From the NCBI GenBank assembly GCA_030040425.1, contig JASHTS010000286.1, forward strand, positions 1 to 50,476: DNA of 50,476 nucleotides, read 5' to 3'. A program made the translations under genes and the position numbers. Shown here in pieces: positions 1 to 8,403 of this stretch. Below the pieces are notes generated by a model. The model saw only the letters and a list, made by a program, of their open reading frames with translations. It had not been told where the DNA came from and did not search any database. Source of the stretch: Acidobacteriaceae bacterium (GTDB lineage: Bacteria; Acidobacteriota; Terriglobia; Terriglobales; Acidobacteriaceae). Position 1 is the stretch's first letter, and each line of letters begins with the position of its first letter.

Positions 1-2
1 TG

Positions 3-626
3 CGCGCGCCGATGTTGAACCGCAAAGAGCTGGTGACGCTCGCCTCCATCGGCGCGCTCAACCCGCTTGAAAGTGTGGAGCATCGCCGCGATGCTTTATG
101 GCAGGTGGAAGAGGCCGGCCGTCCCGTGGGCCCGCTGCTGCGCGGAGCGGGCCGCGCGCGTGGCGAGGCCGCGGCGCCCATGCCGCTCCGAGCGATGCCC
201 CTCAAAACTATGACCACCGAAGAGCGCCTGGCCGCCGACTACTTGGGCACCGGCCTCACCACCGGCCCGCATCCGATGGCGTATCACCGCGCCGAGCTGC
301 GCCGCGAGGGCATTCTCGCGGCGGATGAACTCGCGCGGCGAAAAAGCAATCAATTTGTTCGCGTGGCCGGATGCGTGATCGCGCGCCAGCGCCCCGGCAC
401 CGCCCGCGGTTTTGTCTTTCTCTCGCTCGAAGACGAAACCGGCATCGCCAACATCATCCTCACGCCGGATGTCTTCGAGCGCGACCGCGTGGTGGTCACG
501 CGCAGCCGTTTTCTTTTGATTGCCGGGCCGCTGCAGAACCAGGACGGCGTGATTCACGTGAAAGCCCAACGCATTGAGCCGCTCGGCATCACCGCCGCGC
601 CGGTGCGCTCGCACGATTTTCATTAG
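3..626 (+). CDS. dnaE2: Error-prone DNA polymerase DnaE2/ImuC, C-terminal part (5' end outside window)
   Basis: The reading frame is open at the window edge, so only about the last 207 residues of a protein normally over 1000 aa are present. The visible part covers the end of the helix-hairpin-helix region (RKELVTLASIGALN) and the C-terminal OB-fold. The stretch GLTTGPHPMAYHR followed by VRVAGCVIARQRPGTA and FLSLEDETGIANIIL is the typical DnaE2 tail. The family carries out translesion synthesis in the SOS response with ImuA and ImuB. Those partners would lie to the left and cannot be seen. The catalytic PHP and polymerase domains are also outside the window. Its TAG stop overlaps the stop of the convergent phosphoesterase gene by 4 bp. 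Confidence 0.9.
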   Translation, partial: RAPMLNRKELVTLASIGALNPLESVEHRRDALWQVEEAGRPVGPLLRGAGRARGEAAAPMPLRAMPLKTMTTEERLAADYLGTGLTTGPHPMAYHRAELRREGILAADELARRKSNQFVRVAGCVIARQRPGTARGFVFLSLEDETGIANIILTPDVFERDRVVVTRSRFLLIAGPLQNQDGVIHVKAQRIEPLGITAAPVRSHDFH

Positions 627-1549
627 GCCGATCGCAGCGTGAACACGGTGATCTCCGGCGGGCAATCGAAGCGGAAGGGAACCCCTACCGCGCCCAGGCC
701 GCGATTCACATAGAGCTGCATCCCATTCAGGTGAAACCACCCCTCCACATATTTCCTGCCCATCTTCGGCAGCACCATTGCGCCCACCAGGGGCAGCCGA
801 ACCTGGCCTCCATGGGTGTGCCCGCTTACCATCACGGCCACGGCCTGGCCCGCCGGATGCTTGAGCAGCTTATCGGCATAGTCGGGCGCGTGGCACAGCA
901 AAATTACCGGCTCATGGGCGATGTGCCGGATCTGGGGAGGGATCGCGCGTTCCGCATCCGGCCGACCTTCCACAGCATCGTCCAGCCCTGAGAGCCAGAA
1001 ACGCGCGCCCGCGCGCTCGACCGGCAGGCACGCGTTTACCAGCACGGTCATGCCGTTGTCGGCCAGCGCCTCCGCCACCAGGGGCGCGTTTACCAGCACG
1101 TCATGGTTGCCCAGGATGGCGTAGCGGGTGCGGCACTCGAGTGCGGTAAGAAGATTGGCGCATTGCCAGGCCGCGCCTTCCGCGAATTTTCGCGTGGTGA
1201 TGCCGGCCGTGACATAATCGCCGGTCAGAAAAACTGCGTCCGGCTTCAGCTCGTTCACGTGGTCGATGGCGCGGCGAAGAAAGAACGGCTCGGAATACTC
1301 GTCCATGTGCAGATCGCTCAGCTGCGCGATGCGCATGCCGTCAAACGCCGCGGCGAGCCCAGGAATGCGAACTTCCTGCTGCGTGACCTCGATCCAGTGG
1401 CGCTCCACTTCGCCCGCATACAACGCGAGCCCGGCCGCGCCCCACAGCGTGGCCTTGAGAAACCGGCGCCGGGTTACCCTCGAGCCTCGACTCAAATCAG
1501 GGGAAGAAACAGAAACAGCCATTCTCTCTATGGTATCGAATGAGGTCAT
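623..1549 (-). CDS. Tat-exported calcineurin-like metallophosphoesterase (YaeI type)
   Basis: Predicted metal-dependent phosphoesterase of 308 aa. A twin-arginine motif (TRRRFLK, residues 26-32) and a hydrophobic stretch (about 34-45) indicate Tat export or N-terminal anchoring in the periplasm. The two-metal site is complete: DLH (79-81), GD (110-111), GNHD (147-150), CH (219-220) and GHTHGG (243-248). The family includes YaeI-like enzymes, some acting on UDP-2,3-diacylglucosamine-type substrates, but the substrate here cannot be assigned. I chose the ATG at 1549 because AGGAG lies 6 nt upstream. The frame stays open to 1618, but that extension has no ribosome site. It lies 117 bp downstream of malQ on the same strand and may share its transcript. 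Confidence 0.87.
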   Translation of the reverse strand: MTSFDTIERMAVSVSSPDLSRGSRVTRRRFLKATLWGAAGLALYAGEVERHWIEVTQQEVRIPGLAAAFDGMRIAQLSDLHMDEYSEPFFLRRAIDHVNELKPDAVFLTGDYVTAGITTRKFAEGAAWQCANLLTALECRTRYAILGNHDVLVNAPLVAEALADNGMTVLVNACLPVERAGARFWLSGLDDAVEGRPDAERAIPPQIRHIAHEPVILLCHAPDYADKLLKHPAGQAVAVMVSGHTHGGQVRLPLVGAMVLPKMGRKYVEGWFHLNGMQLYVNRGLGAVGVPFRFDCPPEITVFTLRSA

Positions 1550-1666
1550 TATCTCCTGAAAGCGAGAAACTGCCCACGTATCGGGCATGATCCTCTTGCG
1601 TGTTTGCTCGGCGGCCACAATGCGCGCAGCAGAGTGCGCACTTTGTCTGATGGAGCCCGGAAGGAT

Positions 1667-3235
1667 TTAGTTTTCCGCGGCTTCGGCAGCCGGCACTGGG
1701 TTTTGCGTTTCCAGTTCCAGGTCCAGCGGATCGTTGTCGCGATCGCTGACCTCGACCAGCGCGGCGAGCTTCGCCGCAAGCTCCGGCGACCAGCAGTTCT
1801 CCGGCGCGCGCCAGCGCCAGTTGCCTTCGGGAATGGCGGGCGTATTCATGCGAGCCTCCGAGCCAAGCTGCAGGAGATCCTGCGCGGGAACCACGGCGAT
1901 CTGCGCCACGCTCGCCTCCACCGCGCGCACCAGAGGCCAAACGGGACGACCGTCCACCGGGCCAACGAGGGCTTGCACGGCGCTATGCTCTGCTTCGCCC
2001 GCCGTCTGCCACCAACCTTGCGTGGTGTCGTTGTCGTGCGTGCCGGTATAGGCGATTGTGTCCGGCCTGTATCGATGCGGCAGATGCAGATGCGCGCCCT
2101 TGTTGCTGAATCCGAATTGAATCACCTTCATGCTCGGCATTTTCAATTCCTGGCGCAGCGCATCCACTGCGGGCGTAATCATGCCCAGGTCCTCGGCAAT
2201 CAGCGGCAGCGGGCCCAGCGCGGTTTCGAGCGCTCGGAAAAGTTCCAGTCCCGGCGCCTTCACCCACTCACCGTTCACCGCCGTCTCTTCTTCGGCCGGA
2301 ATGGCCCAGTATGCCTCGAAACCGCGGAAGTGATCGAGGCGCACGATGTCGTAAAGCTCAATCGCGCGCCGGATGCGCTCGATCCACCAGCGGAATCCGC
2401 TTTCGCCCAACACATTCCACCGATAGAGCGGATTGCCCCAGCGCTGCCCGGTGGCGGAAAAATAATCGGGCGGTACGCCGGCCACGCGCTCCGGTTTGAA
2501 GTCCTTGTCCAGCTCGAACAATTCCGGATGCACCCACACGTCAGCGGAATCCATGTTGACGAAGATGGCCACGTCGCCGAGAATCCGGATGGCGTGCCGC
2601 GCGGCCGCCTCGCGCAGATCCGCCCATTGCCGCGCAAAGGCAAACTGCAGTGCCTGCTCCTGCGTGAGGGCGCGGCTGCTGCTTTCATAAATCTCCTTGA
2701 GCGCCTGCGGGTCGCGCCGTCTGAGCGGCAGGGGCCACTCCGTCCACGCGCCGGTTTTGAACTGCCGCTTCAGCTCGGCATAAAGCGCGTAATCGTTCAG
2801 CCACGAAGCCTGCTCATGGCAGAATGTCTCGAACTGCTTCCACTGTTCGGCGAATGCCGGATCGCTCACGCCGCGATCGAGAAAATTGCCGGCCGCTTCG
2901 TGCAGCAGAGGCAGCTTGCGCATTTCCACTTCGTCGAAGTCCACATTGCCGGAGCGGCCGGGAAGACCGGCGATGCGCTCGCCCTCAATCCATCCCCAGT
3001 CGGCCAGCACTTCGAGACTTACGAGCAACGGATTGCCTGCGAACGCCGACGAACCCGCGTAAGGCGAATTTCCAAATCCCGTGGGGCAAAGCGGCAGCAC
3101 CTGCCATATATGCTGTTTGGCCGCGGCCAGAAAGGCAACAAACTCGTGCGCCGCCGGGCCCAGATCGCCGATGCCTCCATAGGACGCGAGTGAGCTCACA
3201 TGAAAAAGCACTCCCGATGATCTATCAAATTCCAT
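1667..3235 (-). CDS. malQ: 4-alpha-glucanotransferase (amylomaltase, GH77)
   Basis: Cytoplasmic GH77 enzyme of 522 aa that disproportionates maltodextrins by transferring alpha-1,4-glucan chains. The family landmarks are present in order: SPYAGSSAFAGNP (57-69), GDVAIFVNMDSADVW (220-234), the nucleophile segment IVRLDHFRGF with Asp301, the acid/base segment LIAEDLG with Glu348, and GTHDND with Asp401. The length is normal for a bacterial amylomaltase without the N-terminal extension of E. coli MalQ. The start MEFDRSSGVL matches the usual family start, though the AAGGA upstream sits unusually close to the ATG. No other glycogen or maltodextrin gene is adjacent. The divergent neighbour is a secreted GH2 glycosidase. 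Confidence 0.95.
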   Translation of the reverse strand: MEFDRSSGVLFHVSSLASYGGIGDLGPAAHEFVAFLAAAKQHIWQVLPLCPTGFGNSPYAGSSAFAGNPLLVSLEVLADWGWIEGERIAGLPGRSGNVDFDEVEMRKLPLLHEAAGNFLDRGVSDPAFAEQWKQFETFCHEQASWLNDYALYAELKRQFKTGAWTEWPLPLRRRDPQALKEIYESSSRALTQEQALQFAFARQWADLREAAARHAIRILGDVAIFVNMDSADVWVHPELFELDKDFKPERVAGVPPDYFSATGQRWGNPLYRWNVLGESGFRWWIERIRRAIELYDIVRLDHFRGFEAYWAIPAEEETAVNGEWVKAPGLELFRALETALGPLPLIAEDLGMITPAVDALRQELKMPSMKVIQFGFSNKGAHLHLPHRYRPDTIAYTGTHDNDTTQGWWQTAGEAEHSAVQALVGPVDGRPVWPLVRAVEASVAQIAVVPAQDLLQLGSEARMNTPAIPEGNWRWRAPENCWSPELAAKLAALVEVSDRDNDPLDLELETQNPVPAAEAAEN

Positions 3236-3277
3236 TCCTTGATTCCATCCCAGGGCTCACGCGCGGCGCGGCGACCC

Positions 3278-3306
3278 TTGAGCCACTATAATTGACTCGC
3301 TATAAT
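3278..3306 (+). promoter_or_regulatory. Sigma-70 type promoter for the GH2 glycosidase gene, with tandem -10 boxes
   Basis: TTGAGC at 3278-3283 is followed after 17 bp by a perfect TATAAT at 3301-3306. A second perfect TATAAT lies at 3287-3292. The downstream box would start transcription near 3313, giving a leader of about 55 nt to the ATG at 3368. The region is the 132-bp divergent intergenic space between malQ and the glycosidase gene. Two consensus -10 hexamers are rare by chance in such GC-rich DNA. Confidence 0.6.
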
Positions 3307-3367
3307 CCCTGCGTCCGTCGCAAGAAGCGGTCGATCCCACACAAAGAAAGCCAGGTAAAGTTCATTG

Positions 3368-6055
3368 ATGAACCTCTCCGGCCGTATTTCTACGCTTCTG
3401 TTGGCGGCGGTATCCATTTCATGCTGTGCGGCGCCCGTCCTGGCCGCGCCTCATGCGGCTCTGCCCGCGCCGGTGCTTCTGGCTTCGGGCTGGCAGCTGC
3501 AGGATGTGGCGAAAGTTCCGCAGCCCGCCGCGCAAGTGGCACAACCCGGCTTCAATACCACGGGCTGGTACGCGGCCACGGTGCCGGGAACAGTGCTCAC
3601 TTCGCTGGTCAACGATCATGTGTATCCGGAGCCGCTCTACGGTGAAAACGACCGGCCGGAAATCATTCCCGACACCCTCGTCCAAACGTCCTACTGGTAC
3701 CGCACTACGGTGCAAGTGCCGAAAGCCTACAAGCATCGGCACGTCTGGCTCAACTTCGACGGCATCAACTTTTCGGCCGACGTCTGGGTGAACGGCGTGC
3801 AGGTGGGCACCATTCGCGGCGCCTTCATGCGCGGCATCTTCGACATAACCGCGCAGGTCGAGCCCGGCATGCCGGCTGTGATCGCGGTACTCATCACGCC
3901 GCAACCGCACCCCGGCATTCCCCACGAGCACACGCTGCGCGCGGGCATCGGCCCGAACGGGGGCATCAGCGCCATCGACGGTCCCACTTTTCTCTGCACT
4001 CTCGGCTGGGACTGGATTCCCGCGATTCACGATCGCGATTCCGGCATCTGGCAAAAGGTGTTTCTCTCTGCGTCGGGTCCGGTGCTGGTGAAGGATCCGC
4101 TGGTCACCACCGATCTGCCTTTGCCCAAGACCGATTCTTCCGACGTGACCGTCGAAGCGACCGTTGAAAACGTGAGCGACAAGCCGCAGAAAGGCGTGCT
4201 CGAGGGAACCATCGAGAACATCGCCTTCGCGCAGCCGGTGACGCTGGCGGCACACGCGAAGCAGCTGATCAAGTTCTCACCCCAAACTACGCCTGCGCTG
4301 CACATTCTCAACCCGCGCCTGTGGTGGCCCAACGGCTATGGCCCGCAGAATCTCTATCCCCTGCACCTAGATTTCAAGAGGGACAACGAAATCTCGGACG
4401 CGCAGGACCTCGAGTTCGGCGTGCGCAAGATTTCTTATGAGGTTCCCGGCACAGACACGCTCACCATCTCCGTCAACGGCGTGCCGGTCTTCATCCGCGG
4501 CGGCGACTGGGGCCTCGACGAGGCCCTCAAGCGCATACCGCGCGAGCGGCTGGAAACCTTGATCCGCCTGCACCAGCTCGCCCACCTGAACCTGATCCGC
4601 AACTGGGTGGGCCAGAGCACCGATGAAGACTTTTACGAGCTTTGCGACAAGTACGGCATCATGGTGTGGGACGAGTTTTTCCAGCCCAATCCCAGCGACG
4701 GCCCCGATCCCGACGATATCGGCACCTATATCGCCAACGTGCGCGACAAGATTTTGCGCTACCGCAACCATCCTTCGATCATTCTCTGGTGCGCGCGCAA
4801 CGAGGGCTACCCGCCGCCGGAGATCGATGCCGCGCTGCGCAAGCTGCTGGCCGAGCTCGAGCCGACGCGCCGCTATCAGCCCAGCTCCACGGACGGAGCC
4901 GGGGTGCGCTCGCACGGACCTTACTGGTGGCGCACGCCGCGCGAGTTTTACGTGGTAACCGACGACTACTTCAAAACCGAGACCGGCAGCGTCAGCATTC
5001 CCACGCTCGAATCCATTCACGGCATGATGCCCAAGAAGGATTGGGAGTCGATCAACGACGACTGGGCGGAGCACGACTTTGCGCGCGGCAACTCCGGCTC
5101 GCAGAATTATCGCGAGGAGATTGCCGGCCGCTACGGGCCCATCCGCAATCTCGCCGACTTCGTGCGCAAAGGGCAGATGGCCAACTACGAGGCCTTTCGC
5201 GCCATGTACGAAGGGCGCAACGCGCTCCTCTTCCATCCCACCACGGCAGTCATTACCTGGATGAGCAATCCCGCGCAGCCAAGTTTTGTGTGGCAGATTT
5301 ATCACTACGATCTCGAGCCCATGTCGTCTTACTTCGCGGTCATGCATGCCGCGGAGCTCGAACATATCCAGCTCAACGAAGCGACCAACCACATCCAGGT
5401 GATCAACAATTTCCCGCAGGCGCTGAGCGGCGCCATGGCGAGCGTTTCCATTTACACACTTGATGGCGAACGCGTGAGCGAGAAGGACACGCTGGTGACG
5501 GCGGCTCCCGAGGCAGCAACGGATGTGGGCGAGCTCGAGCTGCCGGACAGCGTGACCACGGTGTATTTCGTCAAACTGGAGCTGCGCGACTCCGCCGGCA
5601 AGGTGCTTTCCACCAATTTCTACTGGCGCGGCGTTCCGTGGGACCCGAACGATCTCACTTTGCTCAACAAGCTGCCCAAGGTCGCGCTCAGCGCGCAGGT
5701 GGAGCGCAAGGATGCGGACGGCAATCGCGTGTTGACGGTCACGCTGCACAATCCTACAAAGAGCATTGCGCTCATGGCGCACCTGCAACTGCGCCGCAAA
5801 TCCGGCGAGCGCGTGCTCCCCGTCTTTTATAGCGACAACTACGTCTCGCTGGTGCCCGGCGAAACCCGCACCCTGACCATTGAAGCCGCGCTCAGCGACT
5901 TCCACGGCGAAGACGCGCTGGTGGTCTTCGATGGGTGGAATACGACCGTCGAGCCGGCTGCATTCGACGGCGTGGCGGTAGCGCCCAACCGCGAGGCGCA
6001 ACCGGAAGACTCGCCCGCGACCGGCCTGCCGTTTCAAACTTCCGGATTGCGCTAG
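3368..6055 (+). CDS. Secreted glycoside hydrolase family 2 (beta-mannosidase / exo-beta-glucosaminidase-like)
   Basis: Large GH2 glycosidase (895 aa) that probably hydrolyses beta-linked mannosides or glucosaminides in the periplasm. The N-terminus carries a Sec signal peptide with a likely cleavage at VLA-AP near residue 27. Next come the GH2 sugar-binding jelly roll (WYRTTVQVP, HVWLNFDGINFSADVWVNG), an immunoglobulin-like domain with the family mark LWWPNGYGPQNLY, and the TIM barrel starting at IRGGDWGLDEALKR. Glu479 in WCARNEGYPPP is the likely acid/base. Glu538 in FKTETG is the best candidate nucleophile, at typical GH2 spacing. C-terminal beta-sandwich domains follow. The sequence does not separate mannosidase from glucosaminidase. 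ATG 3368 is preferred over the adjoining TTG 3365. Confidence 0.87.
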   Translation: MNLSGRISTLLLAAVSISCCAAPVLAAPHAALPAPVLLASGWQLQDVAKVPQPAAQVAQPGFNTTGWYAATVPGTVLTSLVNDHVYPEPLYGENDRPEIIPDTLVQTSYWYRTTVQVPKAYKHRHVWLNFDGINFSADVWVNGVQVGTIRGAFMRGIFDITAQVEPGMPAVIAVLITPQPHPGIPHEHTLRAGIGPNGGISAIDGPTFLCTLGWDWIPAIHDRDSGIWQKVFLSASGPVLVKDPLVTTDLPLPKTDSSDVTVEATVENVSDKPQKGVLEGTIENIAFAQPVTLAAHAKQLIKFSPQTTPALHILNPRLWWPNGYGPQNLYPLHLDFKRDNEISDAQDLEFGVRKISYEVPGTDTLTISVNGVPVFIRGGDWGLDEALKRIPRERLETLIRLHQLAHLNLIRNWVGQSTDEDFYELCDKYGIMVWDEFFQPNPSDGPDPDDIGTYIANVRDKILRYRNHPSIILWCARNEGYPPPEIDAALRKLLAELEPTRRYQPSSTDGAGVRSHGPYWWRTPREFYVVTDDYFKTETGSVSIPTLESIHGMMPKKDWESINDDWAEHDFARGNSGSQNYREEIAGRYGPIRNLADFVRKGQMANYEAFRAMYEGRNALLFHPTTAVITWMSNPAQPSFVWQIYHYDLEPMSSYFAVMHAAELEHIQLNEATNHIQVINNFPQALSGAMASVSIYTLDGERVSEKDTLVTAAPEAATDVGELELPDSVTTVYFVKLELRDSAGKVLSTNFYWRGVPWDPNDLTLLNKLPKVALSAQVERKDADGNRVLTVTLHNPTKSIALMAHLQLRRKSGERVLPVFYSDNYVSLVPGETRTLTIEAALSDFHGEDALVVFDGWNTTVEPAAFDGVAVAPNREAQPEDSPATGLPFQTSGLR

Positions 6056-6084
6056 AACCCGGGCTCAGACCGCACCCACTACGC

Positions 6085-6114
6085 AAAAGGCCCGCAACCG
6101 TCCGGCTGCGGGCC
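6085..6114 (-). terminator. Rho-independent terminator of the PpiD-like gene
   Basis: An 8-bp perfect GC-rich stem (6089-6096 with 6107-6114, GGCCCGCA/TGCGGGCC) has a 10-nt loop. On the minus strand it is followed by TTTT (6085-6088). It lies 25 bp past the stop of the minus-strand foldase gene and 33 bp past the convergent GH2 gene. The T-run is present only for the minus strand, though the hairpin may serve both. Confidence 0.7.
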
Positions 6115-6139
6115 CTGCTGCGAAAGCCGATTCTCCGGC

Positions 6140-8113
6140 TCACATTCCGGGCAACTGCGGCCCCTCATTCTTGGCATTGATGCGGATGAGGTTATGCTTC
6201 CTGTAATTCTCCATGACGCCGCTCAGGAAGATCTTGAAGGCGTCATCGCGCCGCTCTTCCAGAATTTCGTCCCGTGTCTGATCGAAGTTTTTCCGGATCT
6301 CGTCCTCGCTCGGTTCCTGCTTGTCATCGATCTTCACCACAACGCCGTTGCGCTCGGCGGTGATCGGCCCGCTGATGGCGCCGACATTCATATCGAAGAG
6401 CTGCGGCGCCACCTGGCTTACGTCGCCGATATCGGGAACCTGCCCCGTGGGGCTCACGGGGTCGCTGGTCTTCACCGTGGCGCCCACTTCCTTGGCCGCT
6501 TTGGCCAGATCGTTTTCAGCCTTCGCCTTCTCGGCCAGCTCCTGCGTCTTCTGGCTCACCAGCACCGGCAGCTTCTGGTTGCGGTAGTCGTCGAGCACGT
6601 GCGACTTCCAGTCCGCAAACGTGGGCGCGTGCGCGGGCTGAATTCCGGTCACCTGGAAGATCGCATAACCTTCGCCGGTGGGCGCAAACTGCGGCGGATC
6701 ACCCTGCTTGGACGCGAATGCCTTCGAAAGCAGATCGGTGCTGCTGGGCAGCGCGGCAATCACGCCGCCGGCCTCGACCGGAGGGGTGGTCACCACTTCA
6801 AGATGGTGCGCGGCCGCCGTTTTCTCCAAGCCGTCCCGGTTCGCCTCCGAGGTGAGCGTCCGCGCGTAGTTTTCCTGGGCCTGCGAGGAGGCATCGCGCT
6901 CCAGCGTGGCCTGAATCTGCGGCAGCACTTCATTCAGCGGCTGCGTGTGCTTGGGCTGGCGGTCTTCCACCTGCACCACATGATAGCCGAACTGGCTCTT
7001 CACAATCTCGATGTCGCCGATCTTCTGGGTGAAGATGGCATTGTCGAACTCGGGCACCATGCGTCCGCGCTGGGCGAATCCCAGTTCGCCGCCCGAATCC
7101 TTGCTGCCCGGGTCGTCGGAATACTTCTTTGCCAGCTCGGTCCAGCTTCCGCCGGCTCTCAGCTGCTTCAGGACGTCTTCCGCCTTGGCCTTGGCCGCGG
7201 CATCGGTCTTGGCGTCGGCGCCGGGAGCCACTTTGATGAGGATGTGCCGCGACTTGGCCTGCTCGGGAACCTGATAGTCCGAGAGGTGGTCGTTGTAGTA
7301 CTGCTGGATCTGTTCCTGCGTGGGCTGCGGCAGGCCGCCGGGAATGTCGCTGGGCGTGAAAGCGAAGTAGGTGATTTTGCGCGCCTCCGGCACTGCCTTG
7401 GCGTAGCGCGCGGCATTCTGCTTGAAGAACGCCTCCAGGTCGCTATCGGAGGGGTTAATCGTCTTCAGCAGGTCGCTTGAGGAGACGATGGCGTAATCGA
7501 ACTTGATCTTGATGTTCTGCTTGCGATAGGCATCGCGCACGTCCTGCGGGCTCACCGTCACGCCGGCGGTGATCAGCGATTGCAGCCGGCGGATCATGAT
7601 GTCCTTGCGCACATTGTCCTCGAACTCCGGCACGGACATGTTCAGCCGTTGCGAAATAAGGTTGGCGTAGGCATCCTCGCCGATGAATTTGCCGTCGGGA
7701 AAGAGCACCTGGCCGGTCGGCCCGCTCTCGAGGTACTGGCGTACGTCGTCCTTGCTGGCCCGTATGCCGAGGCTCTGCGCCACCTGCAGCAACACGTCCT
7801 GCTGCACCAGTTGCTGGCCCACCTGCCCCTCGAAGAGCTTCACCACCATCTCGTTGTCGGCGTATTGCGGATTGCGCTGCATGAGCTGCTGGCGCGTAAT
7901 CTGCTCCACGCGCGCCTCGCTCACCGTATCGCCCGAGGAAAACCAGCGGCTGTACCAGTGCGGATAAATCACCGCATAGGTGTCGGGCGCGGAGGCGCCG
8001 AGCCCCGTGAGTCCGGGAATCAGGTAGATCACCATACCCACCGAAGCGGCGCCGATGATCACGATGAAGAGTGCCTTGGTCAGGCGATTTTCAGTTTGCA
8101 GGAAACGAATCAT
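6140..8113 (-). CDS. Membrane-anchored peptidyl-prolyl isomerase, PpiD/SurA-like
   Basis: Periplasmic foldase of 657 aa anchored by one N-terminal membrane helix (about residues 13-34). A SurA/PpiD-type chaperone region follows (about 60-260), then a parvulin domain (about 288-384) with the signatures SRHILIKV, AKKYSDDPGSKDSGGELGF and SQFGYHVVQVEDR. The C-terminal 270 residues resemble the second, inactive parvulin-like and chaperone part of PpiD. Such proteins sit at the Sec translocon exit and help outer-membrane and secreted proteins fold. The region right after the membrane helix (PDTYAVIYPHWYSRWFSSG) is longer than in E. coli PpiD. The gene stands alone, with its own terminator downstream. 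Confidence 0.88.
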   Translation of the reverse strand: MIRFLQTENRLTKALFIVIIGAASVGMVIYLIPGLTGLGASAPDTYAVIYPHWYSRWFSSGDTVSEARVEQITRQQLMQRNPQYADNEMVVKLFEGQVGQQLVQQDVLLQVAQSLGIRASKDDVRQYLESGPTGQVLFPDGKFIGEDAYANLISQRLNMSVPEFEDNVRKDIMIRRLQSLITAGVTVSPQDVRDAYRKQNIKIKFDYAIVSSSDLLKTINPSDSDLEAFFKQNAARYAKAVPEARKITYFAFTPSDIPGGLPQPTQEQIQQYYNDHLSDYQVPEQAKSRHILIKVAPGADAKTDAAAKAKAEDVLKQLRAGGSWTELAKKYSDDPGSKDSGGELGFAQRGRMVPEFDNAIFTQKIGDIEIVKSQFGYHVVQVEDRQPKHTQPLNEVLPQIQATLERDASSQAQENYARTLTSEANRDGLEKTAAAHHLEVVTTPPVEAGGVIAALPSSTDLLSKAFASKQGDPPQFAPTGEGYAIFQVTGIQPAHAPTFADWKSHVLDDYRNQKLPVLVSQKTQELAEKAKAENDLAKAAKEVGATVKTSDPVSPTGQVPDIGDVSQVAPQLFDMNVGAISGPITAERNGVVVKIDDKQEPSEDEIRKNFDQTRDEILEERRDDAFKIFLSGVMENYRKHNLIRINAKNEGPQLPGM

Positions 8114-8347
8114 GGATGGACTTCAGACCTTCAACTCTCTCTACGCGCCGGCAGGGAAGAAACGCCTTGGATGCGCGTGGAAATTGCAGCCCATGCGCGC
8201 CTGCGATGCGCAACTCCCGCTCGATGCGACAGCTCAATTATAGCGAAGCGCTCACCCGAGTGCTCGCGTCCGCAGAGGGTTGCCGGCTGCAGGCCGATCC
8301 GACTTCCGAGCTTCCTGAATGGCGCTGTGAAGGTTGGGGCTGAGAGC

Positions 8348-8379
8348 AAAACGGGCGCCCGCTTGCCAACGGACGCCCG
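8348..8379 (-). terminator. Rho-independent terminator of the BON-domain gene
   Basis: Read on the minus strand, a 10-bp stem (8370-8379 with 8352-8361, one G-U pair) with an 8-nt loop is followed by TTTT (8348-8351). It begins 25 bp past the stop of the BON-domain gene. It is the clearest signal in the 290-bp gap between that gene and the foldase gene downstream. Confidence 0.7.
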
Positions 8380-8403
8380 GAAGCATTGAACGTGAAGAAG
8401 CCC

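Noticed and set aside
1604-3193. Long plus-strand open frame (529 codons) opposite malQ
   Set aside because: It is a shadow of the high-GC malQ gene. The translated sequence is Arg/His/Gly-rich without any domain, while the minus strand encodes a complete GH77 enzyme.
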